From: Salticus scenicus
Taxonomy: Eukaryota > Arthropoda > Arachnida > Araneae > Salticidae
NCBI GenBank assembly: GCA_963930645.1
Contig: OZ005650.1
Coordinates: 232,356,688-232,420,687 of the forward strand
Length of the DNA stretch: 64,000 nucleotides
Reading direction: 5' to 3'
The translations under genes were made by a program, and so were the position numbers. The stretch's first letter is position 1. Every line of letters begins with the position of its first letter. The notes beneath the pieces were generated by a model that was given only the letters and a program-made list of their open reading frames with translations, had not been told where the DNA came from and searched no databases. This document shows, piece by piece, positions 32,115 through 43,892 of this stretch.

Positions 32115-32765
32115 TGAAATTTGCCGATAAAGGGTTAAGGAGAATGCGAATTTTTCTGATGATGAGGGTAAGTCCAATCGTTTTATCATCGCCCCGAAAA
32201 CACTTAATCCCAAACTTTCACCAAACTCGCTATATCCATTTTCGAGTAATTCCGATTGCTGCTATGTTTTGCAATTGGCCGATAAAAGGTTAACTGTGAA
32301 CGCTAATTTATCTGAAGATGAGATCCAATCGTTTTTTTCCATCAAAAATCCCTAACTCCAAAATTTCATCAAAATCGCTTTCTCCATTTCCGTGTAAACC
32401 CAATTTCTGTCATACGGTGCACTTGGACTTTAAAGGTTTAACTGTGAACGCAAATTTTTCTAACGCTGAGGACAATTCCAATCGTTTAAGCACCCTCAAA
32501 AGCACTTAATTTCAATCTTTCATCAAAATCCCTATAATAATTTCCGAGTAAACCCGATTTCTGTCATATGTTACCATTGGCCAATAAAGGGTTAATAGCG
32601 AACGCAATTTTTTCTGAAGATGAGGGTTAATCCAAGCACCCCGAAAAACACTTAACTACAAACTTTTTTGAAAATTGCTATATCCATTTCCGAGTAAACC
32701 CAATTTCTGCTATATGATACAATGGGCTGATAAAGGGTTAACAGCGAACACGAATTTTTCTGCCT
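32115..32765 (+). repeat. Tandem array of ~152-bp units (about four copies)
   Basis: The GATAAAGGGTTAA phrase recurs near 32124, 32281, 32431, 32583 and 32732. Each is followed by GCGAATTTTTCTGA(A/T)GATGAGG, then CACTTAAT, TTTCATCAAAATCGC and TTTCCGAGTAAACCC. Spacing is 149-157 bp. A single inverted unit lies at 48828-48975, and related degenerate units may exist at 34890-35275. The short frames across the array are not genes. Confidence 0.75.
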
Positions 32766-33039
32766 CGCGAAATTTTCAGAGTCGTATATTTATAGTTAAT
32801 TATGTTCATCCCGTCATCAAAACTGATATTTAACAGCTGTTCTTACATCTTTACGATAAAAATATTTGTTTTCATGCACGTTTATTTGAAAATTTGCCCT
32901 TTTCTCCCATGTTAAGAAAATCATAAATTTCAAATAACTGCTGAAGTTTTTTAATTAGAAAGTTGAAAATAAATAGGTTTCTTGCCAGTGCCATAAATAA
33001 TATTTTAAAACTGGTCTGACCTCTCTGCGATCATTTGTA

Positions 33040-33130
33040 CGTGAGATATCGTGTAAGCAGACTAACAAACTAACGGACTAACACACAAACACACTAACGG
33101 ACTAACAGACACACTACAGACGGACACTAT
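33040..33130. repeat. Short ACTAACGG/ACAAACACA tandem repeat
   Basis: Imperfect repeats of ACTAACGGACTAACA following GTGAGATATCGTGTAAGCAG. Runs of this type often follow the 3' part of dispersed repeats in arthropods; no source element is identified. Confidence 0.5.
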
Positions 33131-33360
33131 ACAAATTTTGTCATTTTCGGATTTCTCACGCCTGAAAACGTATAAAAATGTCAAAAAACCGAGGTCGAAA
33201 ATTTTCACGATTGCCTAAATTCCCCATACCTATAGTATGAAGGGGAACTAAAAAATAATAGTTAATGGACAAAAAAAGGGGAGGTCCAAGGGCTATATCA
33301 AATGGGTAGTATGCGAAGGAAGTGATAGCTTGATTACACCTGCTTCTCTGGCCTATTCTA

Positions 33361-33554
33361 TAGACCGTATGCAAGTGACGTCATTCCTTCACCCAGAGGC
33401 TTAAGTGGTGTCCAAATGCAGAGCGACTATCCAATGGCTTTAAAGTATAAGATGAACAAGCTGATTTTTCAACCAATCACAATCTCAGCTGTGTTTGCTT
33501 GGGCTCCAGTTCTGTCGTTGCTAATAGCAACGTGACGTACTTGCATACGGTCTA
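33361..33554. mobile_element. 194-bp MITE with TA duplication
   Basis: Left end TAGACCGTATGCAAGTGACG and right end (inverse) CTTGCATACGGTCTA, each with a TA (33359-33360 and 33555-33556). The inner inverted repeat continues through TGACGTCA/TGACGTAC. No coding capacity. Confidence 0.7.
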
Positions 33555-34146
33555 TAGCCTCGAAGAATTTGTATGTGCGACATACGTACGCCGAGCATTA
33601 AAAAAACCTCTCTGTTTTCATCATCGACCATTGGTCCATATAACACAACAGAGCATGGTTCATATTACACGCATAAGCAGAGTAACGTTGTTTCTAATCA
33701 CATATCACTATACAAATTGGCGGCCATGAAACACACGTCTAAATTGTTCAGAAAATAAGTGCATTTGCAACTATTAACGTGAAAATTATGTTACAATTAC
33801 CTAACAGCAGAAAGTAATGCTTTCATTTTAACTTACTTGTTACATCAATGATCATATAAACCGAAAACCAAATTTCATAATCGTCCAAATACAGGTACGC
33901 ATGTACAAGTCACTTCCAGCTTTGTATAACAATAATATTCACTAAAGGTAGCGAGATGGTTTCAACATCTAGTGTTGAACATATAAATTTTTGCTTGCTC
34001 TCTATTGCACGATGGTCCATATTAAACGATTCTGCCCTATTTCTGTAAATCTTAACGCTAAATATACCATATTCTGTAGAAAACATATGTACACAGCTGT
34101 CAAGTTCATCATGATTTCTGTAGTGCAAAGTTAAATATCTCTATAT

Positions 34147-34380
34147 CCCAAGTAGCACATGAACGTTCTCTGAACGTCTAATAACGGTTACACTGGTTCA
34201 AAAACCGTGTTTCGTGTCAAAAGAACGTTCTACTCGACGTTCAAAAGCAGTATTATTCAGAACGTTCTAAAAAGGTGTGTTTTGTACCATTCATAAAACG
34301 TGCAATTTCAGTTTTATAAAAAACGTTAAGGGAAACACCGTCGTAACACGTTCTGTTTCAGTACAATTATAACGAAAATG
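34147..34380 (-). repeat. GAACGTTC-rich dispersed repeat, copy 2 (inverted)
   Basis: Starts CCCAAGTAGCACATGAACGT, the inverse of the terminal GTGCTGCTTGGG in copies 1 and 3. It continues with GAACGTTCTCTGAACG, AGAACGTTCTACTCGACGTT and CAGAACGTTCTAAAA. Its distal end is less clear. Confidence 0.65.
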
Positions 34381-34889
34381 ACAAAGTGCTCTATTTTCCG
34401 TTATAATGTATAAAATTTTTAAAAACAAGGCAGAACTTGATTTTGTTGATACAATTTATAATAATATTCATTGGGAAATAAAAGTGAAGAGGTGGTTTTG
34501 TTTTTTAACATAATTTTAAATTATAATTATCTGATATTTGCAATTGAATTTCTCTTCGCGAAAACTCTAATTAAAATGAACGCATAATCATGTAATTTTG
34601 TTGACTTACTCTATATAAAATTATTATTTGATTGTTATATTAGTTTGCTGTATTGGAAAATATTTTGGAATAAAATGGAATTATTTAATTCGATCAAGTA
34701 TTTCGATATTACACTTTTGCCTAATTTATATGTTTTTAGAGTACAAAGAAATGGTTTTTGCAATTCGTCAGTCTATATGTGTATGCACGCGATTTAAATG
34801 CCCTTCCGTATGTATTAGTTGGTTAGTTAAAAAAATAAAAATAAAAAATTATAAGCCTTCTATATGAATATGGAAATTTTAAACCTCGC

Positions 34890-35275
34890 AAGTGCGTAAA
34901 TATGATTCCACGGATTTTCTTCAAACTCGCCATTTTACCTTTCATCTAGATGTACATTCGTATGTAATTTAAGGTTTACGGTGAAAAGGTTAATTTGTAG
35001 AAAATCGTAAGTGAGAATATATATAATTCTATCAAAAAGGGCTCGAACGATTTTCTTCAAATTTGCTACATAAACCCTTTTTAGATGTCTTTCCACGTAT
35101 ATTACTTAATTACTACAAGAAAATTGACAGGCATCCTAATTAAGTAGCTCGTAAATTGGTGTTTCAAAAAAAGGTTATATATATATATATATTAACTTGC
35201 TATGTAAAATCCTTTTTATGTGTTTTTCACGACGCATGCATTAGGTTTTTTACAAGAAAATTGTTATATGTTTAA
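34890..35275. repeat. Degenerate tandem repeat, about three units of 130-140 bp
   Basis: GATTTTCTTCAAACTCGCC (34912) is followed by GATTTTCTTCAAATTTGCT (35051), then TTAACTTGCTATGTAAAATC (35190). Each is followed by AGATGTnnTTnCACGTATnTTA-like sequence. It partly resembles the 152-bp family at 32115. A TA microsatellite at 35177-35193 interrupts it. Confidence 0.4.
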
Positions 35276-38200
35276 TATGTTAAATCCAATTTATGTATTC
35301 TGATCGCACTATATCTGAAAAGAGTATATAATATGTATAGTAGTGAATTATGGAAGTCATATTGTTACAAATTAAAAAATATATATTTTTTAAAAATTTT
35401 ACACTATTCGTGATTTTTTTTTTTCAAATTTCACTTCATTATTTTGTTTAAAAAAATCGTAAAAAATATTTTAATATAATAATATACACATATTATATAT
35501 TTGATGATAAAAATTCTTTGATTTAGAAGTTATTCAAATATTGAACTACTTACATACTGAATGTTATAATATTACTTGAATCTACAAATTCATTATTTTT
35601 ATATCAATCTACATTTAGAAAATATTTAAAAAAATAATATAATTTGAAATAATAAAATAAATTTGAATTATATATATATATATATATATATGAAATATAT
35701 TAAAGGATTAATTTTTGAATGTAAAATTCTAGCTATTAGAAACGTTAGAGCTGAAACCGGAAACTCATAATTATTTGCATTCGCAAAAACATCTGCTCTG
35801 GTACAGAGACGGTTGATAATTTATGCGCGTATTTCGCTTCTTGGCGATTTTCTCACTTGTTATTTTTCCCTTTTGCTTTTAAATAGCAAATGGTCAATTT
35901 TAAAAGCGAAAAGTTTTTACTAGAGATAGGGCAGTAAATATAAAACTGTAATCTTTAATAATGTTTAAATTATAAACTTTTATTTTTATTAATCTGACAT
36001 TAGTTTTCACTTATTAATAACAAAAAATATATAAAAATATGCAACGCAATTCTCAGTGCAAAAAGGTATTTTTATTTAGTTATTTCTAATTAATTAAATA
36101 ATGAAGTTTTTTTTTATATATAAGTTTTATATATTACATATTTTAGATTTTTTTTTCTTTATAAAGAAGTAAAAATTCTTTTTTCTACATCATTCTTAAG
36201 AAAAAGAATACCGATTATCAGAATATAGATTAATATCTTTTGAAGAATTACTTAAAACGTATAACTTCAGCAATGAATAAAACTTGATACAAGGTATTCC
36301 CACTTTCATTACTTTCTATACCTTCACTCGCAGTTATTAAGCAAATTTAATGCATTTCTGTAAAAATGTTTGTTTTGCACTTGGAAAAATAAAAAAATAA
36401 ATAAATAGATTTTCAAAACAATCTGTAGAATTTTAATCTTCTTGCTATTAATTTGATTTGATATCAAACATCAGCTTAAAAATAACAACTTCATAAACAG
36501 CTAATCGTACACTTTTTACGATTCCATGTGCTGCTATTCATTTTTTCAAACGGTAATGGATTAAAGAAGGATTTTTTTTTTTTTCATAATAACTGGTTAT
36601 TTAACTGGTCATTTAAAACGCATAAGACTATGAAAATGCGCATCAACAAATTTTCAATCATATCGAATATTTTTAAGGCCCTTTAAATCAATTACAGTTA
36701 ATCAACCTTGGTTTAATTTATTTCATCAGAAATATGTATGTTAGTTTCTTTATGATTATTGCAGCGTAGTATTTTAGAATTTAACTAGTAAAAATATCTC
36801 TTTTAGACCAATATTTATTCGAATTATTTTTTATACTTTTACATAAATTACTCGTACCACATGCAAGATAATTAATAAGGAATTTTCTAATAAAACTAAA
36901 TACCTGATCGACACATATTAATTTCAATGAATTCTAAAACTATTTATGGAAATGAGAACGCAGGCAGATTGATACACCATTCTACAGACAAACAAAAGCT
37001 ATTAATTCTTTTCAATTTTATTTGAAAATTTTAAAAACGCATAACTGATAACTCAACAGAAATGCACTTCGATCAAATTCCATTCATATTCAGGATATTA
37101 CAGCGAAATTTTCAGGATGTTTTAGAAAATATTCGTCATAGAACGCAATATATCCTAATTCTTTCGTAAATCCTTGTATAAAATCTAGTCGTATTTTTAT
37201 ACTATTTTCAATAAAGAACATGCCATAATCAGCTGAATAATAATGTATCAGCATATCAAATTAAACTTATTCTAAAAATAATCAAGGAAAGGAAAGAGTA
37301 GACAGACAGATGAACCGAAATCTTAAATGCTGTTCAGTTTTCTTGGAAAGTGTTAAAAAAGATAGAGAGTTAATTGTGTTGAATAATACTTGCGCTGTGC
37401 GATCCCAGATATGTGTTTGTGTGTGTTTATTTAGCAATACACAAGCCATTATTTTTTTTATTTTTCAACATTTCCCAGCAAAGTTGACAAGCTTATATGA
37501 TACCAGTTTTTCTATCTCTTGATCTGCTTCTTCGCGCTTTAATTTTATAAATATTTTTAACATACTCCAAAACCTAAATATATATGTATATATTTCAATT
37601 TAACTATGTCTTGCTCTTGACTGAAAATGGTATAAATAGCACTAGTGCTTTAGATGCGGTGATGCCTGAAAAGAACACTGATATATTATGGTCTACCAGA
37701 GATATTTCAGTAAAACTTATTTTATTATATTTTTATACAGCGTAAAACATAAGAAAACATATATTACATACATACGTTCACTTATATTACATAATTTATG
37801 TAATTCATATGCCTAAATACATGCTTTGTATAAAATGTGGCTTGATTAGCATAATATTCACTTTGCGACAAATAAAATATTAAGGTGCATTGGGGGATAT
37901 ATGTGAGAATTTCTGAGTTCATATTTAGTTCTTTTATGCTTTTCAACAATCTAACAAAATCAAAAAGCGTTTGTGATTTGGGTTTGTTTGTCTATCTGTA
38001 TTTTTGCTCATTTATTCAGTAAATAATTTTAGAATATTATATTTTTGATATGTTGTTCAGGTTTACTTTGGCTCTATTTTTATTGAGAATAATAAAAATA
38101 GTACTGTTTTATGCACAGAAACTCAGAAAACAATTCCGACACATTAGGATCTATGGGAGGTCTTTCCTTAAAGCATATTTTAAAAGTTGTATATTTTGCA

Positions 38201-38474
38201 CAAAATAACAGAATTAGCATACATTATTCTACTGTAAAATGAAGTGTTTCCTGTAGAATATGATTAGCAAAATTAATAAGTTTATAGGGCTTTACAATCG
38301 TTTTCAGATACATTATGAGATATAAGTCGAAATTGCGCATGTAAACTTTCAGTGTTGTAAAGGTTTTTTCGCCCTTTCTTTTTTCTTTGGTATTGTATGT
38401 AGAACGTATGGAAACTTTAAACAATATACAAGCTTATAAAAAAATAATGATCCACTTCATGCTTTCCCTTTCGT
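35276..38474. other. AT-rich DNA with no recognised gene or transposon
   Basis: Over 3 kb without a credible coding frame. TA microsatellite at 35670-35690. A short AGACAGACAGATGAACCGAAA / GTGTTAAAAA segment near 37295-37360 weakly matches the 450-bp family. Nothing else stands out. Confidence 0.45.
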
Positions 38475-38514
38475 AATAATAATAATAATAATAATAGTAA
38501 TAATAATAATAAAG
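38475..38514. repeat. (AAT)n microsatellite
   Basis: About 13 trinucleotide units with one AGT interruption. Confidence 0.85.
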
Positions 38515-39689
38515 GTATAAAGCAAGCTTTTATGAGATTTCTTTCTCCGTAATTAAAAACACTATACAGTTTAAGGCATCATCATTGAGGTAAATTTCAC
38601 TTCAGATTGAACGATATAACGGACAAAGTGTACTTGGAAAGAGTTTTCTAATTTATACGAACTGCAAAACTTTTCTCTTTTATTAATTAATAAATTGGTA
38701 AAACATGTGTGATTGCTGCAATAATTGAATAAAATTATTATTATTGTTTTCAAATTACATAATACAATAGTTATGTTTCATACCGTTTAAACAGATTTTT
38801 CTATTAACCCATTATTTGCCAAACTAATTTTCAAATTTTTTCTTAATTAGTGAGTTTTATAAGTTTTAGTAAAAACTATTTAAGAATTATAACAAATTTC
38901 AAGAAATTAAGTATACTACCGCAGATCGTCTTATTTCTGGAACAGTGGCAGAATATATTATCTAAAACTATATTTCCATTATCACATTGTCTAAAACTAT
39001 TAAAAAAAAAAAGTAACGTCCCAAAAAAAAGTAATAAAAACAAAACACAACAGCAAGAATAAATATAAATTTCTAAATATTCCATATGAATTTAAAATAT
39101 TCAGTCTGGAACAAATAAAAAAGCTAACAATTTTATTGTGTTTCTTTCTTTATGATTATAGTTTTTCTATGCAATTTTTATTGATTTTCATTAACAGTTT
39201 TCTTTCATAAAAATAACAGTGCGTGTAATTCATTTAAGCAAACGAATTAAACAGGCATTTAGTATTTTAACTACGATCAATTTAAAAAAAGTTATTAAAA
39301 ATTTTTGAAAAAAAAAATACATAGACTAAAAATAAATTAATTCCTTTTTAATAATAAAATTAAAATAATAATAGTGTGTTTTGTTAAATCTCGCCAAACG
39401 CCAAATCGCTGTCGCCAAACTTCCTCTAGGTTGCCAGCCTATGTTGCGAGCCAAAGTGCAAAGTCAATGGCATAGGCATATGGCAATTGGCAATGAGTGT
39501 TTAACATCACATCACCCGACACGTTGAAAAAAGAGAACTACAGAACACAGATAAGTTTTTCATTTTACATTATATATATACATCAAAATTTAACAATTCT
39601 ATTAAGTATGTAAAAAATTCTCGAAAACTGTTTAAATTTAAAGCCAAATTAACCTAATATATATATATTTCAAAATTTTAAAATGTTCC
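38515..39689. other. AT-rich DNA; one less AT-rich block at 39385-39520
   Basis: The block near 39385-39520 contains CGCCAAACGCCAAATCGCTG, GTCGCCAAAC and GTTGCGAGCC, with partial short repeats. It has no frame and no clear inverted structure. The rest is featureless. Confidence 0.4.
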
Positions 39690-40560
39690 ATTTTAGTTCT
39701 TTTATTTTTTTCCGTTAATTTTATATTATTATAGTTTAACGATAAATATATTTGAGTATTAATTTGTAGTAGAGTGATAAGTAAGATACTTCTTAAAAAT
39801 ATTTTTGTGTTTGAGTGCTGAAATTTAATTTTTAGCATTTAAGCATAAAAATATTTTTAAAACATTAACTTATTAATGAATCCACAAAAAATTAAAATAA
39901 TAAAAATAATAAAAATCAGATATGTTTAGATGTTATTATTACATTATAGTAATGCAAAATCAAGGGATAATATTAAAAATTAGTTCGCAGGAAATTCTTA
40001 AAAAAAAAAGAGTACGTTTCTGGAATTTAAAATTTTATTTTGTTTTATTTCAGCGCATATAGATGGAAAATTTATAATTTCGTAAGTCAATAATTTAAAT
40101 ATAATTTTCATACATATGCATTAAAATATAATATTGTTAAGTATATTAAAATTTCTCGAAATCTATTTAAATTTACAATAGCAAATTTTTTTTAAATTTT
40201 AGTCTTTTGAAAATATTTTAGATGTACCTCTTGACAAATGTTTGTTTTAGTTTTCCATCTGTTGTGCATTATAATAATTTCGAAATAGAATCTACACACG
40301 TTTAGGTAAATTTATTCATAAGTTAATGTTTTAAAAATATTTTTATATTTAAATGCTGAAACTTGGGAATAAATTTCATCATTCAAAAAAAAATATTTTT
40401 TAAATTTTATCTATGAATGATTAATTAATAGTCAGAAATATCTAAATTATGTAACTAAACGTTAATAATGCACAATCGATGGAAAAATAAAATAAAACTT
40501 CGATAAGAGGAATCTTAAAATCTTAACAGTGTCTTTAAATGTTAACAGTGTGTTTTAACA
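39690..40560. repeat. Decayed dispersed AT-rich repeat related to 1606-2520
   Basis: TTAATTTTATATTATTATAG, GTGTTTGAGTGCTGAAATTT, AGTAATGCAAAATCAAGGGA and AATTAGTTCGCAGG-like phrases parallel those at 1640-1760 and 2290-2335. A second, partial repetition follows at 40245-40480. This is old and uncertain. Confidence 0.35.
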
Positions 40561-40738
40561 ATGTCTTTGTTAAAATATACATTTAAAGTATTAAAAAAAC
40601 TTTGAAATTAAAAAAATTATTGTTATTGTCAATTTAAATAGATTTCGAGAAATTGCTTTCTATGTAATAATATTATACTTCAATGCATTTATATAAAATT
40701 GCATAATACTATGACAGTAATTTACAAAAACAAACAAA

Positions 40739-40830
40739 CACACACACACACACACAAAAAAAAAAAAAAAGAAGAAAAAAGAAAAAAAGAAAGAAAGTAA
40801 AGGAAAAGAGAAAAAATAAATAAATAAAGT
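40739..40830. repeat. (CA)n, A-run and purine-rich tract
   Basis: CA dinucleotides (40739-40756), an A-run and AGAAAG repeats. The minus-strand Phe-rich frame here is low complexity. Confidence 0.8.
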
Positions 40831-40851
40831 ACACACGTCACACAATTTTAA

Positions 40852-41544
40852 GGGAACATACGACCCTTAAAACTTCAAAAAACATCGATTTAATTATAGT
40901 CTTTTTTTAAGTAAATCATTGTTAACTAAGCTTTATTGGGCATGTCTAATTGTTACCTATAAGATTATTATGTATTTTGGAATATAATTTAAATTCTGTG
41001 GTGAATTATTTAATAATTTATGTGTTAATAATAAATGTTTTTTTTTTTTTTTCACCTTGCACGCAGGATACCTGTAAAACTATTTAATATTTTTTCTTGA
41101 AATTTTCACAGATTATGTAACATATCAGATCCTTCAAACTGAACCTAAATTTGTTCCAGTTTAGGTTAAAAAAAAAAAAAGTTCAAAGATAATTTATTTT
41201 TTAATAAAATCTGAAGTATCACCTGTATAAAAAAATATGGGGGGGGGGGGGGATACAAATTTAGATTCAGTTTGAAGGATCTGATATTTTACATAATCTG
41301 TGAAAATTTCAAGAAAAAATATTAAATAGTTTCAGAGATATCTTGCGCGTAAGGTGGAAAAAAAAACGCATTTATTATTAACACATAAATTATTAAAGAA
41401 TTCACCACAGAATTTAAATTATATTCCAAAATACATAATAAACTTATATGTAACAATTAGACATGTTCAATGAAGCGTAGTTAACAATGATTTACTTTAA
41501 AAAAGACTATAATTAAATCGATGTTCTAAGGGTCGTATGTCCCC
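40852..41544. mobile_element. 693-bp palindromic MITE with TTAA duplication
   Basis: TTAA at 40848-40851 and 41545-41548 flank ends GGGAACATACGACCCTTA and, inward from the right, GGGGACATACGACCCTTA. The arms continue as a long inverted repeat; TTTAATTATAGTCTTTTTTA and ACATAATCTGTGAAAATTTC-type blocks are mirrored almost to a centre at about 41190-41250, which contains A/T runs and G13. It is unrelated in sequence to the TTAA MITE at 1811. A piggyBac-type source is inferred from the target site. Confidence 0.75.
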
Positions 41545-41849
41545 TTAAAACGTACAAAGAACGTTCGAAGAACGATTCAAAGAACGTTTTAAAACGTTCA
41601 AAGAACGATTTTAAAACGTTCAAATAACGTTCAGGACGTTGCAAAAACGTGCATGAAGAACGTTCTGAGAACGTGTCTATAGAAACAATGGTGATGTTTA
41701 CACGTGTGCAGAACGTGTTTTGTACCGTACTATTCGACGTCTTCAAGATGGACAAATAGACGTCTATAAAACGTTCAAGCTGAACGTTCATAGAACGTGT
41801 TAGTAGAACTATTTTTAAACGTTCAGAGAACGTTTCCGTGCTGCTTGGG
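41545..41849 (+). repeat. GAACGTTC-rich dispersed repeat, copy 3
   Basis: AACGTTC/GAACGATT repeats ending GTGCTGCTTGGG (41838-41849). The second half matches copy 1 closely (GGTGATG..TACACGT, CAAGATGGACAAATAGACGT). The 130-codon minus-strand frame (41513-41905) follows this repeat and has a repetitive SERL/ERFKTFFE composition, so it is not called as a gene. The repeat abuts the right TTAA of the neighbouring MITE. Confidence 0.65.
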
Positions 41850-42149
41850 ATATTAAAAAAAAAGTTACTGTCACTGGCGTCAATTTTTTTTGTCTGCGGC
41901 AGCATCTTCTAACGGAGGGCAGGGTCTTTCACGTCATGAGAGGTATCAATGTGTTCCGAGTACTCCAAGGAAGACATTTCAGCCGCTAAGAAATTTCTAT
42001 CATTTTAATTAAAGAAGTTATTAACTAAAAACGACAAGTTTATGAAGGTACTCTATTTGCCATTTTGAAAAATTTTTCTCCCAGTGACGTTGTTCTTCTG
42101 TCATGAAGTCATTTTACACGAGAAAATTAAAATATGATCCATGGTTGTA

Positions 42150-42475
42150 CGTAGGTAGGTAGGGTGGTTGGATTTAACGTCGCACCAATACTGCTTTATG
42201 GGTAATTGGCGACGGTCTGGGATGCACCTCTAGAGATGTTCCGGAGACATGTCATCACAATTTTGAACCTTCACGGAGGGGATCCCCCTCCGCTTTGGTG
42301 ATCCCCAGAGGTATAGTGAGGATGGGTACATGGAGGACTTTGCGACCACGATAGATTTTATGTGCACCAGCCACCTTTATTGTACCCGACGGTCTTTGGC
42401 CAGCTCAAGTATCGAATCGGCAATCTTCCAGTTACGTGCTCAGCGCTTTATCGACTAGGGTACCGCGACCCGAAA
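42150..42475 (-). mobile_element. tRNA-derived SINE, copy A
   Basis: On the minus strand the head contains TACCCTAGTCGATAAAGCG (A-box region) and GATTCGATACT (B-box region). The body includes GGTGCATCCCAGACCGTCGCC and the tail has CTACCTACCTAC units. A closely related copy C (42700-43045) preserves the head better. SINEs are non-coding, Pol III transcribed, and moved by LINE enzymes. Confidence 0.65.
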
Positions 42476-42529
42476 CCATGGATGTAAAAAACAAAGAAAA
42501 TAAATATCAACTTTTTTTCTCTACTTTTA

Positions 42530-42660
42530 GATGGATGGTTGGGTTTTGCGTCGCACTAATGCTGTGCAGATGGGCAATTGGCGACGGTCTGGGACACACC
42601 CCTAGAGGTGGTCCGGAGACATGCCATCACAATTTTGATCCTCCACGAAAGGGCTCTACT
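42530..42660 (-). mobile_element. SINE fragment, copy B (tail half only)
   Basis: Matches copies A and C from the tail (GGATGGTTGGGTTTTGCGTC) through GGCAATTGGCGACGGTCTGGG to the CATCACAATTTTGATCCTCC part. The tRNA-like head is missing, consistent with 5' truncation during target-primed insertion. Confidence 0.6.
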
Positions 42661-42699
42661 TTTAGAAACGTAATCTTCGTGCACGGGAATATAAAAATA

Positions 42700-43045
42700 T
42701 GATCCATGGTTGTAGGTAGATAGATAATTAGGTAGGTTGTGATTGACGTCCCGCTTTGGCTGCGCTATGGATAATTGGCGACGGTCTAGGACGCACCCCT
42801 ACGGATGTTCCGGTGACATGTCACCACAGTTTTGGTCCTACGCGAAGGGGATAGCTCCCCAGCTTCGGTGGCCCCCAGAGGTAGAATTTTGCTGGGAACT
42901 CGCAGGATATTGTGGCCATGACATATTTTACGTGCACCAGCCACCATTAGTGTACACGACGGTCTTTGGTCGGCTCGAGAACCGAACCCACAATCTTCCA
43001 ATTACGAGCTCGGTGCTCTACCGACTGGGGTACTGAGGTCCGGGT
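42700..43045 (-). mobile_element. tRNA-derived SINE, copy C, with intact A and B boxes
   Basis: The minus-strand head reads TACCCCAGTCGGTAGAGC (A box, 43015-43032) and GGTTCGGTTCT (B box, 42978-42988), with a CTCGTAA anticodon-loop-like stretch between them suggesting a tRNA-Thr(CGT)-type origin. The body has CGTGTACACTAATGG and GTCCTAGACCGTCGCCAATT. The tail ends in (CCTA)n-like repeats followed by ACAACCATGGATCATATTTT, which copy A shares. The overlapping 97- and 71-codon frames are not genes. Confidence 0.72.
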
Positions 43046-43291
43046 TTAAGGGTGTAAAAAAGAAATAAAAAGGGTCATATACTAAAGCTGTGATGCAAAA
43101 TGGTCTAGATATCATGATTTTCTTTCTATTGAAAAAACGTATATAAATATTATATATTTCAGTTTGACATTGAATATGAGGATTTCCATAATAATTTTCT
43201 GTTTTTGTCTTGTAATATGCACTATTAATATTCCTTTTCAGTGAAAGAAAGCAGCGAAATGGCGGGCAAGAGTTCTGCATGTGTTAATAAG

Positions 43292-43372
43292 TAAAGTGAG
43301 TCGGGGAGGAGGCGAAGCCTCCTTCGGGGGTTGTTGAGCGGAGCGAGCAGGGGGCAGAGCCCCCTAGAAATT
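43292..43372. repeat. GC-rich palindromic island ending in hairpin-CTAG
   Basis: GGAGGCGAAGCCTCC, GAGCGGAGCGAGC and GGGGGCAGAGCCCCC lie within 80 bp in otherwise AT-rich DNA. The last hairpin runs straight into TAG (C-TAG). It could be a transposon terminus, as a similar hairpin plus CTAG occurs at 59697-59724. No partner end is identified. Confidence 0.45.
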
Positions 43373-43429
43373 TATAAAAATGCCGCATATAAATTAAAAA
43401 CCTTCACTTACCGTTACAAAAAGGTCAGA

Positions 43430-43890
43430 AATGTTGACTCGGCATAAAATTGGATTTTCTGAACGTCAAATAAGTTTCAGGGTAAATATGAGCAAGACAA
43501 GTGTTTATCAAGTTATTAAAAAATTTTAAATTTCGGGAAAATTTGTGGACCTTAAGAGTCGTTTCTCTTTCATACTTGGAGTAAGTAGAGGTTTCCGTGC
43601 AGGTTTATGGGATGATAAACCAAAATGTTTGGCCAAACGTCTTGAAATAGTTCTCAAACTGACGTTGGTGCCTTTTGAAGACAGAGAACGTCTAATCGTA
43701 TTGCAGGAGGTTCTTGGATCTCGTACGACCATCCTTTTTATCACATGATCATCACGTACACTACTTTTTCTAGGGAAACCGCTTCTCTTAAGGTCCACAA
43801 ATTTTAAATTTACTAATAGCTTGATGCACAGTTGTCTTGCTCACATTTAGCCTCGAACCAATTTGACGTTCAGAAAATCCTTAATATTTG
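43430..43890 (-). pseudogene. Tc1-like transposase remnant with inverted HTH copy
   Basis: Minus strand 43526-43798 encodes a Tc1/mariner N-terminal pattern: GFPRKSSVRDDHVIKRMVVR, then a second HTH (SLRTISRRLAKHFGL) and RKPLLTPSMKEKRL. The first HTH (ending ...KFVDL) lies at 43800-43885 on the minus strand with stops. A second, inverted version of that HTH (SERQISF..MSKTSVYQVIKKF) is on the plus strand at 43470-43550. The two meet as an inverted repeat (GTGGACCTTAAGAG / CTCTTAAGGTCCAC). The catalytic domain is absent. Confidence 0.7.
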
Positions 43891-43892
43891 TT

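Noticed and set aside
41513..41905. 130-codon minus-strand open frame
   Set aside because: It runs along the GAACGTTC repeat and part of the neighbouring MITE; its SERL/FERF repeats mirror the DNA repeat and no domain is present.
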